NCBI GenBank assembly: GCA_001303415.1
Contig: LJTN01000003.1
Location: 1 to 64,000 of the forward strand
Direction: 5' to 3'
DNA length: 64,000 bases
Origin: Myxococcales bacterium SG8_38
GTDB taxonomy: Bacteria > Myxococcota_A > Polyangia > Polyangiales > Houyiibacteriaceae
In this document: in pieces, positions 1 through 9,356 of the stretch
Layout of the letters: the number at the start of each line of letters is the position of its first letter
How positions within the stretch are numbered: the first letter of the stretch is position 1
Notes under the pieces: generated by a model
Seen by the model: only the letters and a program-made list of their open reading frames with translations
Told to the model about the DNA's origin: nothing
Database searches by the model: none
Made by a program: the position numbers and the translations under genes

Positions 1-1614
1 GATGTCTACGTCTTGCGGCGGCGCGGTCTGCAAGCACTCGAAGCGAATGCGCGCACCGCTCACCGGAGCCGCCCCCTCGGTGAAGCTCACCCGTTGCCGC
101 TCCTCATTGAACGAGCAGGCCTCCTGTACGCCCGTCTCCTCTAGGTCGTCGTAGTACCAACCGAGGCCGTCGGGCACGCCCGTGGCGCTCGAAAGCTGTG
201 TGACGCGGCACACCTCGCGGCCGTCCTCTTCTCCTACCGGTCCGGGCTCGCGGCCGCGGCCCGCAGATGCGCAGGTCTGGCCGTCAGGTTGGACCTCACG
301 CACTTCACAACCCACCAGGCCATTCGCGTCGCGATTCAGCGGCCGGGGCAAGCAGAGCTGGCGCAAGGCCGCCGCGATGCGGTCGACGATCGCATCGAGG
401 GCCGGGGCATAGTCGGCCGCGCAGATCGACTCGACGACGGTTCCGACGCCCATCCCGCTTTCAGCAAGGCCCTTGGCGACCTCGACGATGCGGCGCCCCG
501 GAGCCGCGGAGCCGGAGCCGTCGGTGGCCGTGCAGGCGGGTCTGAGCTGCTGGCCCTGGATTTGATCTAACGTCGGATTCATCGGAAGCGGCCCTGGCTC
601 CTCTACCATCTCCGGATCATTGAGGATTGCTTCGTAACGGTCCGCATCCGACACGCAGTTCGGACAGTCGATCTCCTCGGGGATGCCCGTGATTGCGGCA
701 AAGACAACCTGACTGGGGTCGGCTTTGAGGGCTGCAATCCCCGTCACGTATCGCTCGATCAGCTGAAGCGCCCCGCTGTGCGCCCAGCAGCGCAGGTTGA
801 ACTGTACCCGCGAATTCGTCGGGGGATCGGCGAATGGCCCTTGATACGGGTTGATGGACGGATCGCGTGGCTCGACGTCGAAGACGCGTGGGTCCGTCGT
901 CGAGCAGTCGTCTTCGTCCGTGATCAAGATCACCGCCAACAAAGCATCCTCGCGGTTGAAGCCCCCGTTGGCGCTGTTTCTCTCGGAAGCCAAGATCGCC
1001 TCGAGCTGCTGCTCAAAGCCGCAACCGTCGGTCTGTCCCGTCACGCACTCGACGTCACTGACCAAGTCGGCGGCAGTGAACGGCGGCTCCGGAAAGTTCA
1101 GATAAAGCGTTCCGTCCGGCGGGGTTCGTGCATCACAAGCCACACGCGGCGTCCCCGCATTGTCATCGTCGTCGATGAGACCGCTCGTCTGCATGAAGCC
1201 CGCTTTGCCGGCGCCGTTGTTCACCTCGCAAGCCGGCGTCGGGTAGAAGTCGTCAGGAGGCGTGTAGTTGGTCGGCGGTTCGGTGGAGTAGCCGAGGTCC
1301 GGCGTGATGATGCCGACGTGAAGGCTCTCGACCGCGGGGAAGTCGTCGACGGTCGGGTCCGCCTCACCACCCGTGAGCAACAAGTTCACGAGCCTCGGTA
1401 CCTGCTCGGCGAGCTTGGCCTGCTCCTGCTCCATGGAGGGCGAATCGTCGATGAGGATCAACAGGTCCAACGCCCGCTGCGGGTTGACCGGCACGTTCTG
1501 GACGACGCCATTGATGGTGCACGGATTGAGCGGGCTCAAGGACCGGTTGTCACAGCTACTGGTCGTCGCGATGAACCCCACCATCACGAGCGCGAAAGCA
1601 AAGCGGATCTTCAT
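1..1614 (-). CDS. Exported lipoprotein with VWA-like N-terminal region, partial (runs off left edge)
   Basis: Translated by hand from the ATG at 1614 leftwards: 538 codons stay open to base 1, so the C-terminus is missing. The start has a purine-rich GGGGGAAAAG upstream. The N-terminus is a lipoprotein signal (MKIRFAFALVMVGFIATTSS followed by Cys). A 'LDLLILIDDSPSMEQEQ' segment near residue 50 resembles the first metal-binding motif (DxSxS) of von Willebrand A domains, and 'VILITDEDDC' near residue 200 fits the fourth strand of that fold. Many paired cysteines suggest an oxidised extracytoplasmic protein. This architecture is common in myxobacterial surface lipoproteins of unknown role. It is divergent from the sigma54 activator at 1774. 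Function unknown. Confidence 0.85.
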   Translation of the reverse strand, partial: MKIRFAFALVMVGFIATTSSCDNRSLSPLNPCTINGVVQNVPVNPQRALDLLILIDDSPSMEQEQAKLAEQVPRLVNLLLTGGEADPTVDDFPAVESLHVGIITPDLGYSTEPPTNYTPPDDFYPTPACEVNNGAGKAGFMQTSGLIDDDDNAGTPRVACDARTPPDGTLYLNFPEPPFTAADLVSDVECVTGQTDGCGFEQQLEAILASERNSANGGFNREDALLAVILITDEDDCSTTDPRVFDVEPRDPSINPYQGPFADPPTNSRVQFNLRCWAHSGALQLIERYVTGIAALKADPSQVVFAAITGIPEEIDCPNCVSDADRYEAILNDPEMVEEPGPLPMNPTLDQIQGQQLRPACTATDGSGSAAPGRRIVEVAKGLAESGMGVGTVVESICAADYAPALDAIVDRIAAALRQLCLPRPLNRDANGLVGCEVREVQPDGQTCASAGRGREPGPVGEEDGREVCRVTQLSSATGVPDGLGWYYDDLEETGVQEACSFNEERQRVSFTEGAAPVSGARIRFECLQTAPPQDVDI

Positions 1615-1742
1615 GTCTTTTCCCCCCTACAGACACCGAAAGGATACCCTAACCGAGCCCCCAAAAGCCAATCGAGCGGCAACTTTACACCCATCATCCC
1701 ACAGTCGCCCACCAAATCGTGAAACTTTTTTCAGGGTCGTTG

Positions 1743-1757
1743 TTCTGCTATGCAGAA
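1743..1757. promoter_or_regulatory. Inverted repeat in divergent promoter region
   Basis: TTCTGC-TAT-GCAGAA is a perfect 6 bp inverted repeat with a 3 bp spacer, 16 bp before the activator ATG. It is followed by AGTATAGGG, a possible -10, and GGGGG as ribosome binding site. It could be an autoregulatory operator; no direct evidence. Confidence 0.4.
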
Positions 1758-1773
1758 AGTATAGGGCTGGGGG

Positions 1774-3132
1774 ATGCGCAGGGTTCTAGTCGTCGACGAT
1801 GAAGAAAACATCCGGGTCGTGCTTCGCACGCTGCTCAAGAAGCACGGCTACCAAGTCGAGGCGGCCGACAGCGCGGAGAGCGGCTTGGAGCTCCTCGAAC
1901 GTTTCGATCCCGACTTCGTGCTCGCCGACGTTCGGATGAACGGAATGACCGGCCTCGAGCTTTGCGCCGAGCTCAAGGCACGCTCCTCCCTTGCCACCGT
2001 GATCTTGATGAGCGCGTACGGCTCGTTGGACCTCGCCATCGAGGCCATGAAGGCCGGCGCATATGATTACATCTCGAAGCCTTTCAAGCAGGACGAGGTC
2101 TTGCTCGCGCTCACCAAGGCCGAAGAGCGCGAATCGCTCCGCCGCGAGAACCGAGCTCTCAAGGAAGCGATGCGCAAGGAGCAGACCTTCCACGGCATCC
2201 TCGGCAAGAGCGAGGCCATCGCGAAGGTCTTTTCGACGATCGCCAAAGTGGCCGACTACAAGACCACGATTCTGATCCAAGGCGAGAGCGGCACGGGCAA
2301 GGAGCTGGTCGCGCGCGCCCTGCATCTCGGAAGCAGCCGAAAAGACAAGCCGTTCGTGCCGGTCAATTGCGGGGCGATCCCCGAAACCCTTCTCGAAAGC
2401 GAGCTATTCGGGCACACCAAAGGCGCGTTCACCGATGCGCATGCCGAGAAGAAGGGGCTTTTTTCGGAAGCCGACAAGGGCACGCTTTTCCTCGACGAAA
2501 TCGGCGAGCTCCCCTTGAGCTTGCAAGTCAAGTTGCTTCGTGTGTTGCAGGAGGGCCGCATTCGCCCACTTGGCGCGACGCGTGACCAAGCCGTCGATGT
2601 GCGCGTGATCGCAGCGACGGTCCGCGACCTCGGACGAGAGGTCGAAGCAAACCGGTTTCGGGAAGACCTGTACTACCGGTTGAATGTCCTGCAGATCGTC
2701 GTCCCGCCGCTCCGGGATCGTCGCGACGACATCATGTTGCTCGTGGAGCATTTCATCGAGCGCAACAATCGACGTCTCGGCACCAAGATCCGCGACGTCG
2801 ATCAGCGCGCACGCAGGCTCATGCTCGACTACGGCTGGCCGGGAAACGTGCGCGAGCTCGAAAACACCATCGAGCGCGCCGTGGTTTTGGCCGAGGGCGA
2901 CGTGATCACGACGGCCGATTTGCCCGAGCGCATGCGCGAGCCGGCCGATCCAGTGGCTGCCAGCCTTGCCAACGGGGAGCTTTCCATCAAGAAGACGGCG
3001 CGCTTCATGGAGGAGAACCTGATTCGGCGCGCCCTCGAAAAAACACGGGGCAATCGCACGGCGGCGGCCAAGCTCCTCGAGATCAGCCACCGCGCTCTCC
3101 TTTACAAAATCAAAGATTATGGGATTCAGTAG
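1774..3132 (+). CDS. Sigma54-dependent response regulator (NtrC family) with variant GAFTDA loop
   Basis: 452 aa, the normal length for NtrC-class activators. Residues 1-120 form a receiver domain with acid pocket D8/D9, phospho-acceptor D52 (in 'VLADVRM') and the conserved K of 'YISKPF'. Residues ~140-375 form the AAA+ domain with Walker A GESGTGKE, Walker B 'GTLFLDEIGEL' and the R-finger region 'FREDLYYRLNV'. The last ~50 residues are a Fis-type HTH (GNRTAAAKLLEISHRALLYK). The sigma54-contacting loop reads GAFTDA rather than GAFTGA. No histidine kinase lies beside it, so its partner and targets are unknown. The ATG is preceded by GGGGG. Confidence 0.95.
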   Translation: MRRVLVVDDEENIRVVLRTLLKKHGYQVEAADSAESGLELLERFDPDFVLADVRMNGMTGLELCAELKARSSLATVILMSAYGSLDLAIEAMKAGAYDYISKPFKQDEVLLALTKAEERESLRRENRALKEAMRKEQTFHGILGKSEAIAKVFSTIAKVADYKTTILIQGESGTGKELVARALHLGSSRKDKPFVPVNCGAIPETLLESELFGHTKGAFTDAHAEKKGLFSEADKGTLFLDEIGELPLSLQVKLLRVLQEGRIRPLGATRDQAVDVRVIAATVRDLGREVEANRFREDLYYRLNVLQIVVPPLRDRRDDIMLLVEHFIERNNRRLGTKIRDVDQRARRLMLDYGWPGNVRELENTIERAVVLAEGDVITTADLPERMREPADPVAASLANGELSIKKTARFMEENLIRRALEKTRGNRTAAAKLLEISHRALLYKIKDYGIQ

Positions 3133-3184
3133 CCGCCGATGCAGAATCAGGAATGTCGGGGGAGCAAGGAGCGTTGGGTTCGTG

Positions 3185-3676
3185 ATGTGCTGTATGCTTA
3201 GGCCGCTGGCCGTCGCTGCTTGGTGCGCGTTGCTGATTGCGGCCGCGGGCTGCACGAAAAACATCCCGAACACGACCGTGAAGGACACCCCCGAAAATCG
3301 GGAGGTGATCGCCTTCATGGAGAACTACCGCAATGCCGTGGAGGCCCGGGACGTCGGCGCATTGCTCGCCATGGCCCACCCGCAGTATCTGGACGACAAC
3401 GGCACCCCTTCGGGCGAGGACGACCTCGACTACCGCGCCCTCCAAAAGAAGCTCAGCCGCTGGCGCGAGCGGGTGACCGACGTTCGCTACGAGATCAAAT
3501 ATCGCACAATCACAAGGGAAATGGACCAAGTGCTGGTTGCATACCGCTACAGCGCCAGCTTCCGGATCGCCTACGATGAAGAGGACCAGCGCTGGTCCCG
3601 TCGCATCGGGGAGAACCGCCTCGTGCTCCTCTACGATGACCTCGAGCGTCGCTACTACGTGCTTTCCGGCATGTGA
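3185..3676 (+). CDS. Small exported lipoprotein, NTF2-like in outline
   Basis: About 163 aa. An open frame begins at 3119, but a lipoprotein signal peptide (MLRPLAVAAWCALLIAAAGC, lipobox AAGC) only makes sense from ATG 3185 or 3194. AAGGAG at 3166-3171 supports 3185. The mature part starts with 'ENREVIAFMENYRNAVEARD' and has a helix-then-beta pattern seen in SnoaL/NTF2-like lipoproteins of myxobacteria ('LLAMAHPQYLDDNG'). The family call is tentative and no catalytic residues are evident. It lies between the activator and the AgmX-like gene on the same strand. Confidence 0.75.
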   Translation: MCCMLRPLAVAAWCALLIAAAGCTKNIPNTTVKDTPENREVIAFMENYRNAVEARDVGALLAMAHPQYLDDNGTPSGEDDLDYRALQKKLSRWRERVTDVRYEIKYRTITREMDQVLVAYRYSASFRIAYDEEDQRWSRRIGENRLVLLYDDLERRYYVLSGM

Positions 3677-3774
3677 ACTTTTTCGTTCTCGTTGTATAAG
3701 TCCACCAATTCGCGCTACGATTTCTACGATGCCAAGCTGGAAACGGCGCAAGTGAGTGTGTTCTCCCACAGGCG

Positions 3775-5577
3775 ATGAACCCGATGAGATTCGAGTGCGA
3801 TAGCTGCCACGCCCAGTACAAGATCTCCGATGAGAAGGTACGGGGTCGCGTCGTGCGCTTCCCCTGCCGGAAATGCGATCACAAGATCCTGATCGACGGT
3901 CGGCAGGTGAATACGGACGTCACCGTGCCCGGTGGCGCGGCGTACGGGTTCGATGAAATCACGCGGCGGTCCGAGCCCGTCTCCACCTTTCAACACGAGG
4001 CGCCGACTGCGCGCGCGCGCCGCCCATCGGCTCCGGTTCGCCGTCGGCCTCCTTCGGTCATGCCGAGGCGTCCGGCTGCTGTCTCGCGCAAGCTGTCCTC
4101 CGCGCCGCCCATCCCGAGCGCGCCGAGGGAAGGGCAGCACCCCGGGCTGGCGCCTCCGGTTCCGGCTGCTATCGGCAGGTCGGCCCACGTCGGCACACGC
4201 GAGGTGCCCGAATGGCACGTGTCGATCCACGACGTCCCCGTGGGTCCGATTCGGCTCGAGGAGATGGCGCACAAGATCGACGCAGGCGCCGTGAGCGAAT
4301 ACTCGCTCGTTTGGCGCGACGGATTCGAAGAGTGGCGTCCGTTGGCGACGGTTCCCGAGCTGATGGCATTGCTGCACGCGCGCCGAGTATCCGGCTTGCC
4401 GTCGCGCACCTCCTTCTCGTCGGTCCCACCATTCGTCGAGACCAGAAACTCGAAAGATTCTTTGAGCGACCTCACGCCGCTCGCCGACTCGTTGCAGCCG
4501 GAGCCGAGCTTCGAGGCGCTGAACGGAATGTCGCAGCCGCCTGCGCCCATCGGGCCCGACGACATCTTTCAGTCGTCGCCGTCACTGGGCGCGTTCTCGG
4601 GCTTGCCGTCCTTCGAGGACGAGTCGGTTTCGGTTCCCCCGATCCCGCCCGAGCCGGCTCAGGCGACCCTCGAGCCGCGGCGTGGGCCGTCGCTCGGCTT
4701 GGTGGCGCTGATCGTTTCGATCGCCGTGTTTTCCGGCGTGGTGGCGTTCCTCGCATTCGAGCGGTTTGGCGATTCGTTGTGGACCCAATGGGCAGAGAGG
4801 GGGCGGTCCGCGCAACCCGCGGCGTCCGTTGCCCCGGTGAATCGCCCCGCCAAAGCCCGGCCGGCTCCCCTGGCGAACCCGGCGAAACCGGCGCAACCGG
4901 CGGAACCGGCGACCCCGGCGCAACCGGAACCGGAAGCGGCCGCAGACTACGAAGCCGTGGCCGCGGCACCAGCAAACGAAGATGCAGCGCCTGCCGAGGC
5001 ATCGGCGCCAGACGAAGCGAAGGTGCCCGCCGAGGACGATGCCGCGAAAGCGGCCGAGTCCTTTGCGATCCCTCCGCCCAACCCGGCCGGTGACGGTCCC
5101 ACGATTGCACCTGCCCGCAGGCGCCGAGCCCAAGCCCGACCGAGCTCGAGCCCCGAGCCTACGGCCAATGCGGCCAAAGACGATTCGCTGAGCGACGAGG
5201 ACGAGAAGACCCTGCGAGAGTTCCGCTCGAGCTCGGCTGCCGGGCCGGCCGCGATCGACGTTGAGCCGTCGCGCAGCGCACAAAGCGACAACCCGCCGCT
5301 CGATGGCGAAGGCGTGCGCGCGACCGTAACTGCCAACAAGCCAAGGCTCCAGCGCTGCTACGAACGCGCGATTCGCGGCCAGCAATCCGCACCGGCGGTG
5401 CGGCTCGACGTGACGGTGATGGTCGCGCCTTCGGGTCGCGTCAAGAGCGTGACCGCGGAGGGTACAGGCCCGGGCGGGCTCACCGAATGCGTCGAAGCAT
5501 CCGTTCGGCGTTGGCGTTTTCCCGCGTCTTCCGAGGGTGGTCCCGCGCAGTTCCCGATCGTATTCTCGGCAAACTAG
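3775..5577 (+). CDS. Zinc-ribbon / GYF_2 / transmembrane / AgmX-type TonB-like protein
   Basis: 600 aa. An MJ0042-type zinc ribbon occupies residues 4-41 (C8, C11, C31, C34). A GYF_2-like domain lies near 143-200 ('[13 protein letters not shown]', ending '[11 protein letters not shown]'). One transmembrane helix sits near 305-330. A long Pro/Ala/Glu linker follows, and then a C-terminal TonB/AgmX-PglI-like domain (~505-600) with '[15 protein letters not shown]' and 'VKSVTAEG'. This layout is typical of myxobacterial proteins with a cytoplasmic sensor half and a periplasmic energy-transduction-like half, some linked to gliding motility. The specific role here is unknown. ATG 3784 is an alternative start. 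Confidence 0.88.
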   Translation: MNPMRFECDSCHAQYKISDEKVRGRVVRFPCRKCDHKILIDGRQVNTDVTVPGGAAYGFDEITRRSEPVSTFQHEAPTARARRPSAPVRRRPPSVMPRRPAAVSRKLSSAPPIPSAPREGQHPGLAPPVPAAIGRSAHVGTREVPEWHVSIHDVPVGPIRLEEMAHKIDAGAVSEYSLVWRDGFEEWRPLATVPELMALLHARRVSGLPSRTSFSSVPPFVETRNSKDSLSDLTPLADSLQPEPSFEALNGMSQPPAPIGPDDIFQSSPSLGAFSGLPSFEDESVSVPPIPPEPAQATLEPRRGPSLGLVALIVSIAVFSGVVAFLAFERFGDSLWTQWAERGRSAQPAASVAPVNRPAKARPAPLANPAKPAQPAEPATPAQPEPEAAADYEAVAAAPANEDAAPAEASAPDEAKVPAEDDAAKAAESFAIPPPNPAGDGPTIAPARRRRAQARPSSSPEPTANAAKDDSLSDEDEKTLREFRSSSAAGPAAIDVEPSRSAQSDNPPLDGEGVRATVTANKPRLQRCYERAIRGQQSAPAVRLDVTVMVAPSGRVKSVTAEGTGPGGLTECVEASVRRWRFPASSEGGPAQFPIVFSAN

Positions 5578-5587
5578 CGAGGTTCGG

Positions 5588-6112
5588 ATGCCGCTCAAGC
5601 CTCTCATCGATGCCGGTACCATCGCGCGCCGGGTGGCGGAGCTCGGTCGCGCGATCACCGACGACTACCTCGGAGAGGATCTAGTGTTGATTGCCGTGCT
5701 CAAGGGGAGCTACGTGTTTGCGGCGGATTTGGCCCGTCACATCGACTTGGATCTGTCGATCGACTTCCTCGGCGTTCGTAGCTACGCGGACGACCAGCAG
5801 AGCAGCGGCATCGTTCAGATTACCGCCGACTTGACCCAGTCGATCGAGGGCAAGCACGTCATCGTCGTGGAAGACATCGTCGATACGGGGCTTACCGTCT
5901 CGTACTTGTATGAGAACCTGGAGACGCGCCGCCCGGCTTCGATCAAGCTCGCATCCTTGTTGCACAAGCCCGCCCGCACGCAGGTCCCGGTCCGGATCGA
6001 CTACCTGGGTTTCACGATCGACGATGTTTTCGTCGTAGGATACGGCCTCGACTACCGCCAGAGGTTCAGGAATCTGCCATACCTGGCGGCGATCGCCGAC
6101 GGCACCGCGTGA
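5588..6112 (+). CDS. hpt: Hypoxanthine phosphoribosyltransferase
   Basis: 174 aa, usual length. It transfers phosphoribosyl from PRPP to hypoxanthine/guanine in purine salvage. The PRPP-binding signature is '[18 protein letters not shown]' near residues 95-112; the flexible-loop region carries '[15 protein letters not shown]' and 'GVRSY'; the base-binding end has '[18 protein letters not shown]'. The open frame extends 17 codons upstream, but ATG 5588 sits 10 bases after the previous stop with a GCGAGG-like site and gives the family's N-terminus. Confidence 0.96.
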   Translation: MPLKPLIDAGTIARRVAELGRAITDDYLGEDLVLIAVLKGSYVFAADLARHIDLDLSIDFLGVRSYADDQQSSGIVQITADLTQSIEGKHVIVVEDIVDTGLTVSYLYENLETRRPASIKLASLLHKPARTQVPVRIDYLGFTIDDVFVVGYGLDYRQRFRNLPYLAAIADGTA

Positions 6113-6130
6113 GCGTTCTATACTCCCTGC

Positions 6131-8320
6131 GTGACCGACGAAGCGCCACCTCGGGACCTCGGCGAGCGAATCCGACGCATCGCGTCCTCGATTGCCGGCG
6201 AGGACATGTCTTCCGGTGAAGACTCCTCTTCGATCTTCGACAGCGCGGCTCGATCTCTCGGCGCCACCATCGAGAGATGGGGCCGCAACCCGAGCCTCAG
6301 GCGCTTTCTCGGCGGCGTGCAGCGCGACGATCTGACCAGCCCAGACGAGTACGTCGAGCTGTCGGCCAATCTCGGGGTGTCTGCCAAGCTCGGCACCTGC
6401 GTTCGGTTCTACGTCGACGACGCGGTTGCAGACGAAGTACCGATCGGCAACGGCAGCGAGGTGCGAACGGTGATTCGCGCGCCGGAGCCAGGGCTGTATC
6501 GAGTGGGCGTCAAGATCTGCAACGACCGCGGTGAGACCGTATCCGACCTCTTCGGGCACCGTCTTCTACAAGTCGCGAGCGGTCGCCCGGTCGCGTTGGT
6601 CGATGCCACGCTGGTCATTCCCTCTACGCTCACACAGCCCGGGGCGCCGCTGGTGGACCTGCTTCGGGAGCTCGTCGATCAGGGCTTCGAGCTCGCCTAC
6701 TTCGACATCCACGAGAAGAACCGCGATGCGTTGCTTCACCAGGAGGTCTTGAAGCAGCGGCTGCCTCCCGCCGCCATTCTCACGTACTCCGCGGAGGAAG
6801 AAGAGCTTCGTAGCTTGGGCGTCGACTTCGTGAAGATGTTCGCGAAGACCGCGATTCGGCGGCTGCGCGCCAAGGGCGTGCCCGTGACGACGATCCTCAC
6901 CGAGCGTGACGACGATTCGGAGCAAACCCGCGCGGAACGAGTGAGGGTCGTGTCGCCTGCCACGATGGCCAGCCGCCTCGCTGGCGGAGAGATCGCTGAA
7001 GAGGAGCGGCAAGCTCGGCAGCTTCTGGAGGATCGAGAGCACAGCACCTCGCTCGACTGGCGGCTCGATCAAACCACCGAGTCGCGGCTCGTTCCGGGTA
7101 ATGCCTTTCATGCAGAGCTCGACAATCACGAGGCGCGGCGGCGGCTGTTCGCCGCGATCGACGAGGCGCGCTCCTCCATCCACATCCAGCTCTACATCGT
7201 CCGTCCGAGCCATTTCGCCGAGCAGCTCGTCGTCAAGCTGGTTCAGCGCGCCCGGGATGGCGTGAAGGTGAGGTTCATGGTGGACGCGCTCTACTCCGAT
7301 CAAGAAATCTTCGGACGCGTCAACCCGCTCATCCTCTCTTTGCAGCAGGAGGCCAACGTCGAGGTGCTGGCGGTGGGCCCGATCGAATCCCGCAAAGAGG
7401 TCGGCATCTCCAGCCTCAAGAAGCGGGACCATCGCAAGCTCCTAATCATCGACGGAAGGCACGCGTTCGTGTCGGGCCGGAACGCGAGTGACGAGTACTA
7501 CGTGGGATTTGACGAGGTCGTCGTGCACGACAACACCAGGCACGAGCGCATTCCATGGCTCGATGCGCACATCGAAATTTCCGGGCCGCTCGTACGGGAG
7601 GTCCAGCAGACTTTCCTGCAGACGTGGGAAGAGCACGGCGGAGCTGCGATTCCGCCTGGGGAGACCGTGCTGCCCCCACTCGAGCCCCAAGGCTCCGCCG
7701 CCGGCCGCTTGGTGGTGCACCACGGCCTTGCGGATACCAACGGGCTTTCGATGTATGAGGCGATGTTCGACGTGGCGGAAGACCACGTCTACATCGTCAA
7801 CGACTTCCCAATCGTGCCTGCCCTAGAGCGCGCGATCTACCGAATGTTGATTCGGGGCGTCACCGTCAAGCTCCTGACCGGAAGCGCGACCGCTCGGCGC
7901 TCCGACGGCAGCTTCTTCCCAGCCCCACTTCACCGCACGCTCTTCGAGTACATGGTCAAGGCCAAGCTGGAGCCCCTCTTGGAAGCCGGTGTGGAGGTGT
8001 ACGAGTTCTCTCCTCCGCCTTCGCCCATGGTCGTCGCGCGCGGCGGTCGCATCCGCCCCTACGTCCACGCCAAGATCGTGTCGGTCGACGGTGTCGCAAT
8101 CAGCATCGGCTCGGCCAATCTCGACGCGACCGCGAGCTTTTGGGAAAGCGAGTCGAACGTCGTCGTCCAAAATGCCGAGTTCGCAAGCGGGGTCGAACAG
8201 CGATTGCAGAAGCTCATCGACGATAGCGTTGCGATCGACCCCGAGTCCGACTACTGGAAGCGGGAGCGGGCGCAGCGTGCCGTCGTCACGACCCTCTGGC
8301 CCGGCTCTCTCTATTCCTGA
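6131..8320 (+). CDS. Phospholipase D / cardiolipin-synthase-like protein with extra N-terminal module
   Basis: 729 aa, starting at GTG. Two HKD-type motifs are visible: 'HRKLLIIDGRHAFVSGRN' near residue 437 and 'YVHAKIVSVDGVAISIGSAN' near 645, the pair needed for PLD phosphodiesterase or phosphatidyl-transfer activity. The first ~300 residues are unlike classic cardiolipin synthases. They comprise a beta-sandwich-like stretch ('YVELSANLGVSAKLGTCVRFY') and an alpha/beta stretch resembling a degenerate HAD/APP1-type fold without clear catalytic aspartates. No membrane helices are obvious. Likely acts on phospholipids; substrate unknown. It ends 12 bases from a convergent gene. Confidence 0.85.
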   Translation: MTDEAPPRDLGERIRRIASSIAGEDMSSGEDSSSIFDSAARSLGATIERWGRNPSLRRFLGGVQRDDLTSPDEYVELSANLGVSAKLGTCVRFYVDDAVADEVPIGNGSEVRTVIRAPEPGLYRVGVKICNDRGETVSDLFGHRLLQVASGRPVALVDATLVIPSTLTQPGAPLVDLLRELVDQGFELAYFDIHEKNRDALLHQEVLKQRLPPAAILTYSAEEEELRSLGVDFVKMFAKTAIRRLRAKGVPVTTILTERDDDSEQTRAERVRVVSPATMASRLAGGEIAEEERQARQLLEDREHSTSLDWRLDQTTESRLVPGNAFHAELDNHEARRRLFAAIDEARSSIHIQLYIVRPSHFAEQLVVKLVQRARDGVKVRFMVDALYSDQEIFGRVNPLILSLQQEANVEVLAVGPIESRKEVGISSLKKRDHRKLLIIDGRHAFVSGRNASDEYYVGFDEVVVHDNTRHERIPWLDAHIEISGPLVREVQQTFLQTWEEHGGAAIPPGETVLPPLEPQGSAAGRLVVHHGLADTNGLSMYEAMFDVAEDHVYIVNDFPIVPALERAIYRMLIRGVTVKLLTGSATARRSDGSFFPAPLHRTLFEYMVKAKLEPLLEAGVEVYEFSPPPSPMVVARGGRIRPYVHAKIVSVDGVAISIGSANLDATASFWESESNVVVQNAEFASGVEQRLQKLIDDSVAIDPESDYWKRERAQRAVVTTLWPGSLYS

Positions 8321-8332
8321 GCCCTCCGCGAC

Positions 8333-9289
8333 CTATTCGGCCTCTTCGGTGACCGCTTCTTCGGGCAGCTCGTACGTCACGGTCATCCGAACCTGAAACG
8401 CGCGGTCGATCTCGAGCCTTTCCGAGCCCTCGACCGTCTTGACGTTCAGCAAGGCCGAGGATTCCCCGCCTGCCGCGGCATTCGCTTCGAGCGCGTTCAG
8501 GTTGGCGATGACCTGGCCGGAGGCTTCCATCTCGAGCGAGCGCAGATCGATTTCGACGCCCTCTTCCTCGAAGGTCACAGTCTGCGTGGGCGCGGTCTGG
8601 CGAATCGACACGCTGAGCTTGAGCTCGTTGCCGACCTTTTCGTTCAGCGTGTACGTGTCGACCTGATTGACCTCGAAGCCGTAAAGCACCAGGTCCTTGC
8701 GTGCTTCCCAGCTGGCGCCCACCCCGACGGCCTGCGCAGGAAGAATCACCCGAGCGAGGGACGTCCGCGCGTTGATGAGCATGACGAGCAAGCGAACGGG
8801 GACGTCGGAGCGCTTGGCGGCCTCGTTGAGCTCGGCTCGTTTCACGGTGCCTCGATCGTCGATCTCGACCCAACCGCCCACGTTGTTCAGAACCGAAGCG
8901 CTCTTGTTCAGATCTTGTGCGATCACGGGATCGATGCCCTCTGGGACAATCGCCTCGGCCTTGATGATGCGGACGTCGAAGCGTGTGGTCCCACGCTTGC
9001 CTTCGAGCGTCGGTCCCGAGACGATGTGGAGTCTGACTCCAGGGGTGACAGCAAGCGCGGCGCCCTTTCGCGTCGTGGCGAGCGATGCGAGACCGTACTC
9101 CATGGTCGAGCTCATGGTGGTTCCACGTGTGATGTCGTAACGAAGCACCTCGCGTGGCTCTTGACCGGCATCGAGGACCAGAACCGGGTCGCCTTCCTTG
9201 GCGTCCTTGGCGGTTTCGGACTTGCACCCGTCCAACACGAGCAGCGCGGTTAGCACGATCGACGCGCGCACTAGCAGTTGCTTGATCAT
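8333..9289 (-). CDS. Exported lipoprotein, hypothetical (DUF6263-like in outline)
   Basis: 318 aa with lipoprotein signal peptide (lipobox 'VLDGC' near residue 22) and a strong AAGGAGAG ribosome site before ATG 9289. The mature protein is beta-rich, begins with 'LRYDITRGTTMSSTMEYGL' and repeats motifs of 'V..A.W....' type. The pattern recalls DUF6263 lipoproteins, but I cannot confirm this. It is the last gene of a three-gene reverse operon after the acyl-CoA ligase and another exported protein. Confidence 0.8.
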   Translation of the reverse strand: MIKQLLVRASIVLTALLVLDGCKSETAKDAKEGDPVLVLDAGQEPREVLRYDITRGTTMSSTMEYGLASLATTRKGAALAVTPGVRLHIVSGPTLEGKRGTTRFDVRIIKAEAIVPEGIDPVIAQDLNKSASVLNNVGGWVEIDDRGTVKRAELNEAAKRSDVPVRLLVMLINARTSLARVILPAQAVGVGASWEARKDLVLYGFEVNQVDTYTLNEKVGNELKLSVSIRQTAPTQTVTFEEEGVEIDLRSLEMEASGQVIANLNALEANAAAGGESSALLNVKTVEGSERLEIDRAFQVRMTVTYELPEEAVTEEAE

Positions 9290-9356
9290 CAGCTCTCCTT
9301 TCGGCGTTCCCCTACATCGCCGTCCAGGGCGTATATCGCCCGGGGTTTCCTCATCG

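Noticed and set aside
778-1722. 314-codon plus-strand frame at the left end
   Set aside because: Opposite the partial lipoprotein, which has a lipobox, VWA-like motifs and a start with ribosome site; the plus frame has none.
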